DNA of 64,000 nt from Argyresthia goedartella. Its lineage: Eukaryota; Arthropoda; Insecta; Lepidoptera; Argyresthiidae. How positions within the stretch are numbered: position 1 is the first letter of the stretch; each line of letters opens with the position of its first letter. The stretch covers positions 26,890,001 to 26,954,000 of the forward strand of contig OX463813.1 of assembly GCA_949825045.1 (NCBI GenBank), in the 5' to 3' direction. The notes under the pieces were generated by a model. It made no database searches. It saw only the letters and a program-made list of their open reading frames with translations, and was not told the origin of the DNA. Made by a program: the position numbers and the translations under genes. This document shows, one piece after another, positions 33,109-43,189 of this stretch.

Positions 33109-34355
33109 TTAGGGCATTCAGGTTTCTTTACACCTTTATTACCGCACCCAAAACAGATGATGACGTCACGACTAACCTTACACTGACGAAGATCGTGAGT
33201 GTTAGAGCGGCATCTTAGACAAAAGTTATTTGACTTTACAGTTGTTGCAGGAGCGATCGCAGAGACATGGTTGTCAGATTTCGTCTTACATGGCTTGTAA
33301 GCAAATTCGGGTGCTAGTGTGTGTGTGGTAATCGTTGGTGGCTCGCGAAAGTGTGACATACGGGTTTGTATATTTTCGTAATTTTTGCACAACGTTCTCA
33401 ATACCCCAATATCCACAATCTGAGTTGCCGAGGCCAACGTACTCGCATAACATGGCCGGATATTGTGCAATAGTATCTCTAATTTGTCCTCTTCGGATAA
33501 TTGTTTCGATAAGCGCGAAAACATTCCTGCCATTATGGAAAGATAAATGGTTATCGTTTCTGATTCGCCCTGAGTGCGAGCCCTAATTTCAGAAAGTAGA
33601 CGATAATCATAGTCAGTTTGGCTGAAATCCTCTAACAACAGAGATTTGAGATCCGACCAGTTGTTAACGCTATCTCTTATACTTCGGAACCAGTGCAATG
33701 CTTGATCGGTGAAAATTTCCGTTGCATAGGACAGAAGTTTGGAGTCCGAAATATTTCTGGCCTGACACAGTTCCGAAACCCTTTCGATAAAAGCCCGGAC
33801 ACATGATTTCCCGTCGTACTTCAATTTACTAAGTTCGGAAGTATTGCTACGCTCGCAAGTTACAGAAATCACGCTCGCGCCACTAACAGATGGCGTTGAT
33901 TCCCTACACGCAGTATTAGACGAGGAAGATATTGAAAGGGGATCCTTTGCTTGTGATAAGAGAGCTAGGATCTTCGAATAATATTTTCGGTAAATCTCCG
34001 ACAGTTGATCATGGCCCGTTTCGAACTTTTCATCCGTAGGTACCCGACTTAATCTGTGATAGACATGGTGCATCAGATTTTGTGTCCTAAGAAGAGAGGA
34101 TCTATCTGGTGCAGGTCCGTCAAGAGTAGATTGCACTTTGTCCAAGATTTTGACGACTGCAAGTAAGTCGTCCTTAGGTTCAAGGTGAGATAACAGAACG
34201 TCCTCTGACGGGTATTCTGTCACAAGTTTAGTTATTTGTTTACGTAAAATTTCTACGGTAGTGCCTGGGTTTTCACCTCTGATGGCAACTTCGTACTCCA
34301 GTTCTGCTTTGTTTAGAGAGAGAAACTTAATTTGAAAAGACATGATGCAGCTCAA
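33081..34355 (-). CDS. gag: gypsy Gag protein (intact)
   Basis: The 424-residue protein packages element RNA. A central retrotransposon Gag region (LKYDGKSCVRAFIERVSELC, then ALHWFRSIRDSVNNWSDLKS and IRARTQGESETITIYLSIM) is followed by zinc knuckles. The first, CLRCRSNTHDLRQC, is a perfect CX2CX4HX4C. The second, CFGCGNKGVKKPECPKC, lacks the usual histidine. Two possible starts, Met at 34355 and at 34343, are close together. The reading frame stops at 33081-33083, directly after the A-AAA-AAC slippery heptamer that leads into pol. About 540 bases of leader separate the start from the primer-binding site. Confidence 0.93.
   Translation of the reverse strand: MSCIMSFQIKFLSLNKAELEYEVAIRGENPGTTVEILRKQITKLVTEYPSEDVLLSHLEPKDDLLAVVKILDKVQSTLDGPAPDRSSLLRTQNLMHHVYHRLSRVPTDEKFETGHDQLSEIYRKYYSKILALLSQAKDPLSISSSSNTACRESTPSVSGASVISVTCERSNTSELSKLKYDGKSCVRAFIERVSELCQARNISDSKLLSYATEIFTDQALHWFRSIRDSVNNWSDLKSLLLEDFSQTDYDYRLLSEIRARTQGESETITIYLSIMAGMFSRLSKQLSEEDKLEILLHNIRPCYASTLASATQIVDIGVLRTLCKNYENIQTRMSHFREPPTITTHTLAPEFAYKPCKTKSDNHVSAIAPATTVKSNNFCLRCRSNTHDLRQCKVSRDVIICFGCGNKGVKKPECPKCTPTVQKN
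33084..33090 (-). promoter_or_regulatory. programmed -1 frameshift site A-AAA-AAC
   Basis: On the minus strand the last gag codons read CAA AAA AAC TAA. The heptamer A-AAA-AAC sits exactly in the gag frame and the stop follows at once. The pol frame is -1 relative to gag and is open across this point. This is the classical retroviral slippery sequence, so Gag-Pol is very likely made by -1 slippage. Confidence 0.88.
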
Positions 34356-34843
34356 ATAATAAATACCAAAGAGATGAGTAGTGAAAGTGTACTGATTCCT
34401 TTAGTCGCCTCTTACGACATGCACAGGAGGAAATGCAACTGCCGTATTCTTTTTTTGATTTCCCGGGACAGCACAGGAAGAGAAATCAAGGAATTGAAAA
34501 TGACGCTACTAATTAGTCTCCGTTCTGTTACAAAATGATTTATGTACGTTAGGTTTTGACGGTATGAATGAAGTGAATGACGATGTAGAAAAAAATATAT
34601 ATGTTAAAACTGCAAATAAAAATATTGCAACTAGTGGGTAGGTGGTTAATTTTTTTTATAAGAGAACGAGAAATTAAAACCAACGTAGGAATTTGAAAAA
34701 AACACTACAATTTAAAAGTTTGAATAATAACCACGTACACAGAAGTTGCTAAGCAAAACCAAAATTACAACACAGGTAAACGTTTACAAAAACACGCACA
34801 CACAAACAACTAACTACTTACAGCGTAAGCAAGGCCAGACTAA
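34356..34843 (-). other. gypsy untranslated leader between gag and primer sites
   Basis: Non-coding sequence between the gag start and the duplicated primer-binding region. A block at 34390-34450 (TAGTCGCCTCTTACGACATG) resembles sequence found in dispersed insect repeats and may be an acquired piece. Confidence 0.5.
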
Positions 34844-34860
34844 CCACGTTGGGCGCCACT
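34844..34860 (-). repeat. second primer-binding-site copy in gypsy leader
   Basis: CCACGTTGGGCGCCACT repeats 15 bases of the true primer-binding site plus two neighbouring bases. It lies about 50 bases further inside the element and is separated from the true site by an inverted copy of the LTR edge. Confidence 0.85.
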
Positions 34861-34866
34861 GCGCAC

Positions 34867-34940
34867 ATTCCTCTCCAAGTAGGGACGTCACAGTGGCCCC
34901 ACGTTGGGCGCCACTGTGACGTCCCTACTTGGAGAGGAAT
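34867..34940. repeat. perfect 30-bp hairpin spanning LTR edge and primer-binding site
   Basis: Arms 34867-34896 and 34911-34940 are exact reverse complements; the loop is 14 bases (34897-34910). The high-coordinate arm is the first 26 bases of the LTR plus 4 bases; the low-coordinate arm is an inverted copy placed inside the leader. The primer-binding site spans the loop. Confidence 0.93.
34896..34913 (-). promoter_or_regulatory. primer-binding site, tRNA-Lys type
   Basis: On the minus strand TGGCGCCCAACGTGGGGC follows the 5' LTR after one base. It is complementary over 18 bases to the 3' end of insect tRNA-Lys(CUU), as I recall that sequence. Confidence 0.88.
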
Positions 34941-36261
34941 AAAGAGATTCCAAATAGGTAGCCAACAAGAAATTTTATTTAACGTGGGTTCTCCAAATGT
35001 AGTCTGACCCTGGTTACGCAGCAACGAATCTTCCCTGCGGGTTTTGCCGTAGTCGGAGTGCCGCTGACGTCGGAGAAGTAACGGTCCGAATGCAGCCGGA
35101 GCAGGGAAGCAGGTTAGCCCGAAGCGGTGTCAGGAACCGGGAAACCGTAGGGTAGCGAGGAAAAGCGGTGATCCCGAAGAGGTGCCAGGAACCCCGAACT
35201 GGAATTCGAAACCGTTCCTCCTCTAACATCTGTTACTGCACTCCGTCCGAATGCTCCACCCGCCAAGAAAAGAATAGTGTTGTCGTGGTGGTAACAATCA
35301 GAACGGAGTTACATATACAAAGGAAAATACAGTGCTAGGAATAAAAACAAGCAAGCATTCATATTTGTTATCGGCAGACCCCACTTGGGACATTTTACAA
35401 ATAATCGGACATTCTACAAAATGTCCAAATGTGCAATCTGCCGGTAACATTAATTATTTCTATATATGAAAAAAGGATATTTATTTGTTTATCGGCAGAC
35501 CTCACTTGGGACATTATGCAAACAATCCGGACATTTTATGAAATGCCCAAATATGAAATCTGCCGGTAACAATCAACAATTTCCACACAAAAAGGTAGCT
35601 AGTATAATTTAGTAAGCTGAACATATTTTCCAGACATTCTATAAGAAGCCAAGACACACTAACGCGTGTCTAAAAGCGGGTAGCAATTTGCGTTACAATG
35701 CGATGTGAATATCGCGAAATAATAATTAGCGAATCTAAAAGGAATAAAACGCAACAAGCAATAAATGAAATGAGATGATTCTGGACACAAATGAGTAAGC
35801 CCGAAAGTACCTAACGGTAAGATGATTTTAAAACAGTATCTTTCACCACTCACCTCAATCGGGGTTAATATGAAGCACAGACAAAACTAAAACGTAACTA
35901 CTAGTAGTACGTTATGATTAAACGTAAGTAATTACTGTTTAGAGTCGTTCGTCGGCGTACGGTAAAAAGGGACCGTTACAGAGCGCCAGTAGGACGGACG
36001 TGCGTATAGTGCTGAGTGAGTTTTCGGAATGACGCCGGCGCCGCAAAGTCAAGTTGCGGTCACGGCTAGTTAGTTTAAAACGGGCCAATCATAGCAGAGC
36101 GAGTGAGTTGTCAACAGTGGAATGTTGCTAGTACAGCGCGTGAAAATTAATACTGTGATTACTAGCCTCATTTGGTAGTTTTATTAAGAGAATTACTACT
36201 TAAATTTAAAATAAGACCAGTTAATGATAGAGTGAAGACAACGGTAACTTACAACGTTACA
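34915..36261 (-). repeat. gypsy 5' LTR (1347 bp)
   Basis: It has the same length as, and appears identical to, 28487-29833. The paired dyad units lie at 35367-35448 and 35487-35570. It contains promoter and polyadenylation signals by family knowledge; I could not place them exactly. Confidence 0.95.
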
Positions 36262-36265
36262 ACCT
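36262..36265. repeat. gypsy target-site duplication, right copy (ACCT)
   Basis: ACCT directly after the LTR end, matching 28483-28486. Confidence 0.9.
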
Positions 36266-37087
36266 ACAGGCTCAGACCATGCCCGATTCCTCACTGATCT
36301 ACATCAAAAGGAAGGCCTTTCATACAGCACTATCCTTGTTCATAAATCTGTAGTGTCTACTCTTTGTGATCCCAGTGAAAGTAATAAGCTAAGCTCACAT
36401 ACACTTGTAAAACAAGTCCTAAAGTCCATTGGGTTAGCTAAGCCTAAACCTATCAAAGCCCCCATCTGGGATATAGACTCCCTTGTAAACCATCTTTCTA
36501 AAAGAACCTGCAATTCATCAAGTTTATTTGCCACCTCTCAAAGAGCGGCTGCTTCACTCCTACTATGCTCGGGTAGACGTGTACACGATTTAACTTTACT
36601 TACCGTTACTCAGGAACACTCTATTATTTCAGATGACAGCATAATCTTATGGCCATCTTTTGGCTCCAAAACTGACTCCATTACCCATCAACAATCGGGA
36701 TGGAAGCTAAATAAGAATAAGGACAAGTCACTGGATCCTATCTACTGGATACGTCGCCTCATTGAGTTGGGGAAACCTAGGCGACTTTCTGCTAAGTGCG
36801 ATAATCTGTTTGTGAGTACTACAGGCGACCCCAAAGCTGCTACACGTACAATCATAGGGGGCTGGCTGAAGAAACTACTTCAAGATGCAAACATCAATGC
36901 TACGCCTAGCAGTTTCAGATCAGCTGTTGCATCCAAAAACTGGATCGAACACTTTCCCATTGATGACATACTATCCCGAGGCAACTGGAAGTCTGCTAAG
37001 ACCTTCCAAATTTTTTATCAAAGAGAAGTAAAATCTGGAGATAGAAGAGAGTCATTGATTACGAACCTATTCTCCCCTGTCGAGTAA
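36266..37087 (+). pseudogene. DIRS tyrosine recombinase, catalytic part (after gypsy insertion)
   Basis: This holds the catalytic domain that integrates the circular DIRS DNA. Visible elements are the first arginine in LLLCSGRRVHDLTLL, HQQSGWKLNK, the second arginine in TPSSFRSAVASKNWIEHF and the tyrosine near RGNWKSAKTFQIFYQRE. The usual H in the HxxR box reads S here (SSFR), which may be a family trait. The frame is open from 36266 to the stop at 37087 with no defects. With the 54 codons upstream of the insertion the protein is about 328 residues, normal for DIRS. It is separated from its start by 7.8 kb of gypsy. Confidence 0.88.
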
Positions 37088-37550
37088 TTAAGACAATTAT
37101 GTATTGTTCAATACTTTATTCCAAAGTTTGATTTATATTTGCTGATTTTAGTAATACCTACCTAATTTATTTACTGGTTTGGTACCATTTCTACGCAGGT
37201 TCTATCAAGATGAATAATAATACCTGTTTATAAGTTACAAGTTAATTTTATTTATTTAAACCACACTAATCACCTCATCTTAACAGAAAGCAATACAGAA
37301 CAGATACAGTAATGTCATAAGTCATAGTACCTAACCTACATACAGTACATGTAAACTTTAGGTTTCTTCCTAAGGGATCATCGATCAGTCCGAATAAATT
37401 ATAGATAGATACTTACTTGTTTATCAAAATACCTGAAACATTCATAATTTCTGTATGTCACAACATAAACATACCTACTTTTATTTAAATATGTATGTTT
37501 ACGAATCACATTAGCGTCCACCAACACCAGGCGATATCAAACACGTCTCT

Positions 37551-37653
37551 CATGTTTTTAATTAGGCCCTGAATATCGGTCAAGATATTTAATAGAGACG
37601 TTTTACCTGAAAATAAAACGTTTATTAAATACTTACCATATTCAGGGCCTAAT
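37551..37653. repeat. DIRS internal complementary region
   Basis: Bases 37551-37593 are the exact reverse complement of the left end (24803-24845). Bases 37594-37653 are the exact reverse complement of the right end (37859-37918). The two meet head to head, reproducing the circle junction. In the DIRS-1 model this region is the template that restores both outer ends during replication. Confidence 0.93.
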
Positions 37654-37686
37654 ATTTTTTAAATCTGCCTGGTGGACATGAGAGAT

Positions 37687-37874
37687 CCAATGAAGCTAAA
37701 TTCGAATTCAACAATCCGAACTGCCTCGGTGGTGTGGTGGGGCGCGCGCGCAAACAAGGTACCACGCGGCTTAACCGAACATCCGGGCGGGAACGGACGG
37801 ACCGGATATACGTCACTAGTTTAGCACTGAAAATCAAAGATGTCTTCTCATGTTTTTAATTAGGCCCTGAATAT
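37687..37874 (+). repeat. DIRS right inverted terminal repeat
   Basis: 188 bp beginning CCAATGAAGCTAAATTCG and ending GGCCCTGAATAT, reverse complement of 24820-25007. It is followed by the right-specific end to 37921. Confidence 0.93.
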
Positions 37875-37959
37875 GGTAAGTATTTAATAAACGTTTTATT
37901 TTCAGGTAAAACGTCTCTATTTTTATTTGGTTGCAGGATTTTAAAAAAATAATTGAACT

Positions 37960-38050
37960 TTCTTTTTCACTTTTAAGAAAAGATTGAAAGAGCATTTCCT
38001 TTCTCTTTCGTGATAGGTATTTTAAGTATGTATATATAAGTAGTTTATGT
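37960..38050 (+). pseudogene. LINE C-terminal scrap
   Basis: TTTTCACTTTTAAGAAAAGA followed by TTGAAAG and CATTTCCTTTCTC matches the LINE coding end and UTR start at 17455-17520. It is all that remains of this copy, next to the DIRS right border. Confidence 0.65.
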
Positions 38051-38094
38051 TTGATATACATTTTATTTTTGTGCTATTTTACTTTATTAAGTAA

Positions 38095-39690
38095 TTCCAA
38101 ATTCCAAAAGTCTTTAATACTGTAGATATTTACATATACATAGCAATCGTCATTTTTTGCCACTTCTCTACATTGGACCACTGTGGGAGAATAAGGGCGT
38201 AGAAACACCCACAGATTGATTTTTAGATCTCTTTTTAAAAATTGCTTATGCTTAACTAATACAAAATATAATATTTAGTCATTATCATAATTAATAAGCA
38301 GGAATAAATAATTACAAAATTATTAACAGCAAGGTATGTGTTGAGCCAGATTAACCCCATACAGACCCATCATTTAAGTAATCTTGAACATTGTAATATC
38401 CCTTTTTCGACAAAGTCGCTTTAACATGGATTTTAAATTGCTCAAATGGCAATTTCAAGATCTCCAGAGGTATCTTGTTGTAGTAGAGAATGCATTGACC
38501 CTTGAAAGAATTGCTAACCTTCGCGAGTCTAAACCGGGGCGCAAGTAGTCTGTGATTATTTCTTAGGTTAACATTACAGCTATCGCTAAGTTTGGGAAAT
38601 TTTGTAAGGTTCTTGCGTACATACATTATATTTTCGAAAATAAATTGACTAGCTACAGTCAGTATGTCAATTTCTTTAAAAAGCTGTCTTAAGGAGTCTG
38701 TGCGTTTTAAATTATAAATTGCTCGAATAGCTCTTTTCTGTAAAATTAAAATTGTTTGAATATCCGCTGCATTCCCCCACAACAAGATACCATAGGACAT
38801 GACACTATGAAAGTAACTAAAATATACTAGCCTAGATGTAGCCACATCCGTGTTTTGTCTGATGTTCCTACAGCGTAAGCCGCAGAACTTAATTTACCAG
38901 CCAAATTTTCTATGTGGGGTCCCCACTGCAATTTGTTTTCAATGGTTATTCCAAGAAACTTCGTGTCATTTACTAACGTATTGCTGTCCAACACTAAACT
39001 GGTCCCAACTTGCCTGACATTTGGAAGTGAGAATTTGATACATTTGGTTTTACCAGCATTTTACAATAAATTGTTAACTGTGAACCAATTCAAGGAGTTA
39101 ATACTCTATTGACATCATCAAAATCTTCTTTTTTCTTTCAATTTTGAAGACCAGTGAAGTATCATCAGCAAACGACACTATGTTAGTCAATTTCTTCACC
39201 ATAAAAGGCAGATCGTTAATATATACCAGGAATAAGAAAGGGCTTAATATGGAACCTTATGGAACGCCAATTTTTACCCCCGATCCATCAGATTTAACGC
39301 CGTTGACTTCTGCCTTTTGAATTCTATTGCTTAGGTATGATCTTAGTTGATCCAATGCTTTATTTCTAACTCCGTAATGATTTAATTTCATTAGTAACAT
39401 GTCATGATCAACACAATCAAACCTTCGACAGATCGCAAAAAACACCGATGGCATCCTGTGCGGCTTCCCATGCAGAATAAATATGAGATATAAGGGTAAT
39501 ACCTGCATCCGTAGTCGATTTACCCCTAGTGAAACCGTATTGCTTGGCGTGGAGTTGTTTTGTACGGTTGAAGTGTGAGAGCATTTGATTGAGTATAATC
39601 TTTTCAAAAATTTTACTTAGTGCTGAAAGAACCGATATTGGTCTGAAATTTGACGGATCACCCTTGTCTCCCGACTTGAACCATAATTTA
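38095..39690 (-). pseudogene. CR1/jockey-type LINE, 5'-truncated copy 1
   Basis: The C-terminal open frame (38845-38351) codes YFHSVMSYGILLWGNAADIQ, ILQKRAIRAIYNLKRTDSLR and ends in GYYNVQDYLNDGSVWG. Upstream, in broken frames, are RT pieces: a RPISVLSALSKIFEK-like start near 39640, KQYGFTRGKSTTDAG, FDCVDHDMLLMKLNHYGVRN (39257-39607) and GVKIGVPQGS followed by an FADDTSLVF-like active site near 39190-39170. It is truncated at about 39690 and carries at least three frameshifts. The 3' end carries short TTGGAAT repeats. A second copy lies inverted at 43.9 kb and a third fragment at 7.5 kb. Confidence 0.85.
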
Positions 39691-39724
39691 TTATATAATT
39701 ATGTTTTAGCTCCGTGAATAATTA

Positions 39725-39890
39725 GAGGAATATAGTTTTATTGCGCACTAGGACTCTCCTGTTGCACAACTTTTCCTGTCTTCCCTAGGTTTGCTGGTAG
39801 AAATCTCTCTTTAGAGATAAGCTCGCCTTTGCTTATAAAATGTTTTGTTACATTTTGATTTCTGTGCAATAAAGAATATGAATGAAAATC
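39725..39890 (+). pseudogene. LINE 3' UTR fragment
   Basis: ATTGCGCACTAGGACTCTCC, GAGATAAGCTCGCCTTTGCT and TGTGCAATAAAGAATATGAA match the 3' UTR at 17655-17810. No coding part remains. Confidence 0.75.
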
Positions 39891-41777
39891 CTACTTCGAA
39901 CAATAAAAATGATAATTCATATTTCGTTACTAAGAAACAAATTACTTAATCAATGCTATTTTCTTATATAATACTAAACTCAATGCATTTATATTTGAAA
40001 TAAATGGACCTGCCTTTCATAACCATACACAGCTACTAGCGGAATTACCAAATGCTCAAAAAATTACTGAGTGGCGACGAAAAATTACCAATAAGGTTGG
40101 CTTAAATGCAAATGTCGGAGATATGGGGGCTGAAAGTTTAATAAAAAAGTTTAGAAAAATATAAAAAAATACCGACGAACTTCAAGGGGTCGGGGTGCGA
40201 GGAGATGGAATATAATAAAAAAAAAACAGTTTTTAGCTAAGCAATACATGCTCGCTAGTTCTAAAGCTCACAGAGCCTCTAGTATAAATATTCGTAGATG
40301 GCTTTTCGAATTACTCCTATACATTTTGCTAGGTTTCCTTTGCCCCGTAAAAAAAGTTAAATAAATTGACATCTTATTATTGATTTTATCGAAATATAAG
40401 CCGCTGAAGCCCAGAGAACAACAAATATTATTATGATTAATCAAATATTTATGGATAGATTTAATTAAATATCCAATAATGTCCACGGCAAACCGCACGC
40501 ACCCTCAACTTTGTGCCAACCAGTAACTTTTACTAAACACATACTGAACCCAGCTCAGCCGACATAATATATGCAACTTTTAAGTCTCCACATTCTAGTT
40601 GAGGACGCCTTATATGCGGTCACTCCAGGTTGCGTTATTGCAAACTCTCATCTGTTTTGCCACAGATTGCACGAATGTTGACAGTGTCCTCACAAATTTC
40701 AGAGCTTTTCAACCTGTACATAGGAATATTTTCTCATTTAATGAACGTCTGTATAAAAATGTAAACAAAGAAGCGAGTGAGGCGATCGACATGTAAATAG
40801 TAATCGATACAAATTAAATAAATCGGTCTAAAAATTATTACCTGAGTTGTGTTTGTTGCAAAACTATTTTTATTTGTTATTTAGTTCTATTTAAATTAAT
40901 ATAAATTTTATTATCTGATGTAATGATTTTATTCTAATTAATGAATTTATGAACTCTTTTGCCAATTTTATTCATTTTATGAATTTTGTATTTAAAAAAA
41001 AATAGGTATCGAAAAGTTCCGCCTCAGGCCATCTGATCTGAGTTTACATATTTTGGAGAGCGTTTTGTGCATGTCCTAAAGAATATTTATGTAATTTTTA
41101 TCCGTTTTTTCGACAGGAAATCGACAAGTGAATAAAATTTTGTGAGAGTTGACGTGTAAGTTTTCAGTAAAAGTTTCCAATTTCGAATGCGATTAATTAA
41201 GCAAAAGATGTTTTACTTCTATCACATATATGGTGCTGGACTAGGTTTTTTTTCTCGAGTAATGTGATCAATGGATAATAATACTCATATTTAATAATTG
41301 AATATTGAACACTGAATAATTAAAAGGAAAACGGTCATACGAAATCATGTTATACTTTGAACTGTGTTTTTATGAATAATAATAATATTTTGCACTTTTA
41401 ATTGAACGTTTTACAGTTTCTAAATAAGGTAATTTACACATTACGCGTCCCAATGCAGAATTATGTGGGTTCAGAACTCCTAGTCCTGTTGCCAAAACTT
41501 CTTAAATTAGTGAACTGGCACTAAAAAGGGGTTTGTTGGGGATTTGACCTACCATTAATTAAATAACTTGGCAAATAAAATATGGTTCCATCAAAGGAGA
41601 CAATAGAATCACAGAGTCCGTTCAGCCATTTTTGCAGGATTGAATCACAAACATCTCAACCCTTTACCGTGTTTCCACAAAAAATATTAAACAGAGTTTA
41701 ACCTCAAAACAAACGTCAAATTCCATACACTTTTGTTTTTAAATAAGTGCTAACAGTAGTTTTTTTTTTGTTTTCTT
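39891..41777. other. AT-rich stretch with no supported gene
   Basis: Short open frames (for example 40268-40498 minus, 40599-40796 plus) show no domain. No clear repeat border was seen. Confidence 0.45.
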
Positions 41778-42120
41778 ATGTTTATATGTCACCGTAAGAT
41801 AGTGAAAACCGTTAGACTATCGACAGATAGTAAACCAGACCGACACGGTTTAGAATGTACGTTTCTTTTGTTCTTACATGTCAACCTAACACGAAGACCA
41901 TTCAGGGGCTTCGCTGCGCTCGCCCTCTCTAGTCTTCACCTAAGCTACCGCAGTGTTTGCCCTGGTATTTAGTTTAAAACCAAGTTTAAACCAGTTTACT
42001 ATTTAACGGTTTTAACCGTTAGTTTATCAACTAACGCGTCATATAGTAAGCAGTACGCTACAGTTTACTGTCTGTCGATATTCGACCAGCTAACGATAAA
42101 AAACCGTTAGTTTATCAACT
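41778..42120 (+). repeat. dispersed foldback-like repeat, copy 2
   Basis: It shares GTCACCGTAAGAT, AAAACCGTTAG and the block from CTCGCCCTCTCTAGTC to CGCAGTGTTTGCCCTGG with 13640-13920, where that block is on the other strand. ACCGTTAGTTTATCAACTA occurs twice near the end. Confidence 0.5.
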
Positions 42121-43027
42121 ACATAAACAACAACACTCTACATGTAAACAAAGATGACGTGATTACAAAAACTCGATATTTCCCAAGGATCACTCGATGA
42201 CGGTTTTCACAAAAACTCACAAAGACTACTTTAAACATAAATACACTAAATTTCACTAAAAACTTTTCGAAATTCAGCTTAGAAATAACATTATTTTCCC
42301 AAATTTCTAATTACGAGAAAAATTACACACAATTTAGTTTAGTTAAGTTTAGTGAAGGGGTAATGTGAATGATAGAACAAATTGAACGAATGAATGAAAT
42401 ACAAGGCAACGAAGGTTGTGTTAATAAATTATGTAAAAAAATTGTTTTAGGGCAGGTTTTATCTATACAAATAACATTTGTTATGTAGAAAAAATCTGTA
42501 GGGTGCATACTTATCGAGGAAATAAATATTGTAAATATAATGTATGGAGAAAATTACCCTTTATTTATCTCAGTTATTATTACTGTTGCTTTTTGCCATT
42601 AATTTAGGTCTTATACAGTGAGACTGAGTCACTGGATAGCTGCAGCAGTTTAATTAGAAATCTAAGCAAGTTATTTTTTCAAAACGTTGATGTGGTCGCG
42701 CCATCATTTTTTTTCTGTTGCGCATGATGTATTGAATTCATTATGATTAGTTGTTTAATTATTTTGAAAGTGTGTGATAAAGGGATGCAAATAGGAATAA
42801 TACTTATCAAGCCAAATTTGCATCGTCGGTGGATAAAATGCAAATGAGATTATGTCTCACGGATTAAAGTGAATGTAAATAAGACCAAGACATTGGTGTT
42901 ATTTACATTCACATTACATCATTAATATTGATTTATGATTGGCATATAAGAGGCACTGGACATGCTCCCTTTTGCACCCCACAATCACGCACTTTTTATA
43001 TCTTCGAAACAACATTACATAAATAGC
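42121..43027. other. no supported gene; one inverted repeat
   Basis: AT-rich. A 13-bp inverted repeat GTGAATGTAAATA / TATTTACATTCAC lies at about 42869-42912. Nothing else could be supported. Confidence 0.45.
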
Positions 43028-43117
43028 GTCACGCCTTTTCGAATACGGGGTGGAAGAGGCACAACTGTGCCCACTTTTAATCAATGATTCAATTCTCCAT
43101 TTTGCGTGACAGGGGGA
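43028..43117 (-). mobile_element. SINE family B body fragment
   Basis: GTCACGCCTTTTCGAATACG, GAAGAGGCACAACTGTGCCC and CAATTCTCCATTTTGCGTGA align with 55919-56010 and 21905-21990. The head is missing. Confidence 0.6.
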
Positions 43118-43182
43118 AGCCCATTACCGCAGCTATGGACTAGCCCATTACCGCAGCTATGGACTAGCCCATTACCGCAGCT
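43118..43182. repeat. 24-bp tandem repeat, 2.7 copies
   Basis: Units at 43118-43141, 43142-43165 and a partial 43166-43182 built on AGCCCATTACCGCAGCTATG plus GACT. It expands a piece of the neighbouring SINE-like sequence, since AGCCCATCGCTGCAGCTAT occurs singly near 14535. Confidence 0.92.
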
Positions 43183-43189
43183 AGCTACA

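Larger units (their letters stand above)
28487..36261 (-). mobile_element. full-length gypsy (Ty3-type) LTR retrotransposon, about 7.8 kb
   Basis: The element lies on the minus strand inside the DIRS recombinase gene. It is bounded by two 1347-bp LTRs (28487-29833, 34915-36261) that begin TG and end CA on either strand and show no difference in the parts I compared. It carries a tRNA-Lys primer-binding site, gag, pol (protease, RT, RNase H, integrase), a purine-rich tract and ACCT target duplications. There is no env gene: pol ends 56 bases from the 3' LTR. All coding frames are open and joined by a canonical -1 slippery site. Identical LTRs and open frames indicate a very recent, potentially competent insertion. 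Confidence 0.95.
24803..37921 (+). mobile_element. DIRS-type tyrosine-recombinase retrotransposon (nested gypsy inside)
   Basis: DIRS elements use RT plus a tyrosine recombinase rather than a DDE integrase and move through a circular DNA. All their hallmarks are visible: 188-bp inverted terminal repeats with identical sequence (24820-25007 and 37687-37874), different short outer ends (24803-24819 and 37875-37921), an internal complementary region at 37551-37653 that copies both outer ends back to back, the trinucleotide ATT at both borders (24803-24805 and 37919-37921) and no longer target duplication. The gene order is gag, RT-RNase H-methyltransferase-like, recombinase. Removing the gypsy insertion and one ACCT leaves about 5.34 kb, normal for DIRS. 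Two in-frame stops, one frameshift and the insertion make this copy inactive. Confidence 0.93.

Noticed and set aside
43118..43182. Possible CRISPR-like repeat
   Set aside because: Only 2.7 direct head-to-tail units with no spacers, in an insect genome; an ordinary minisatellite.
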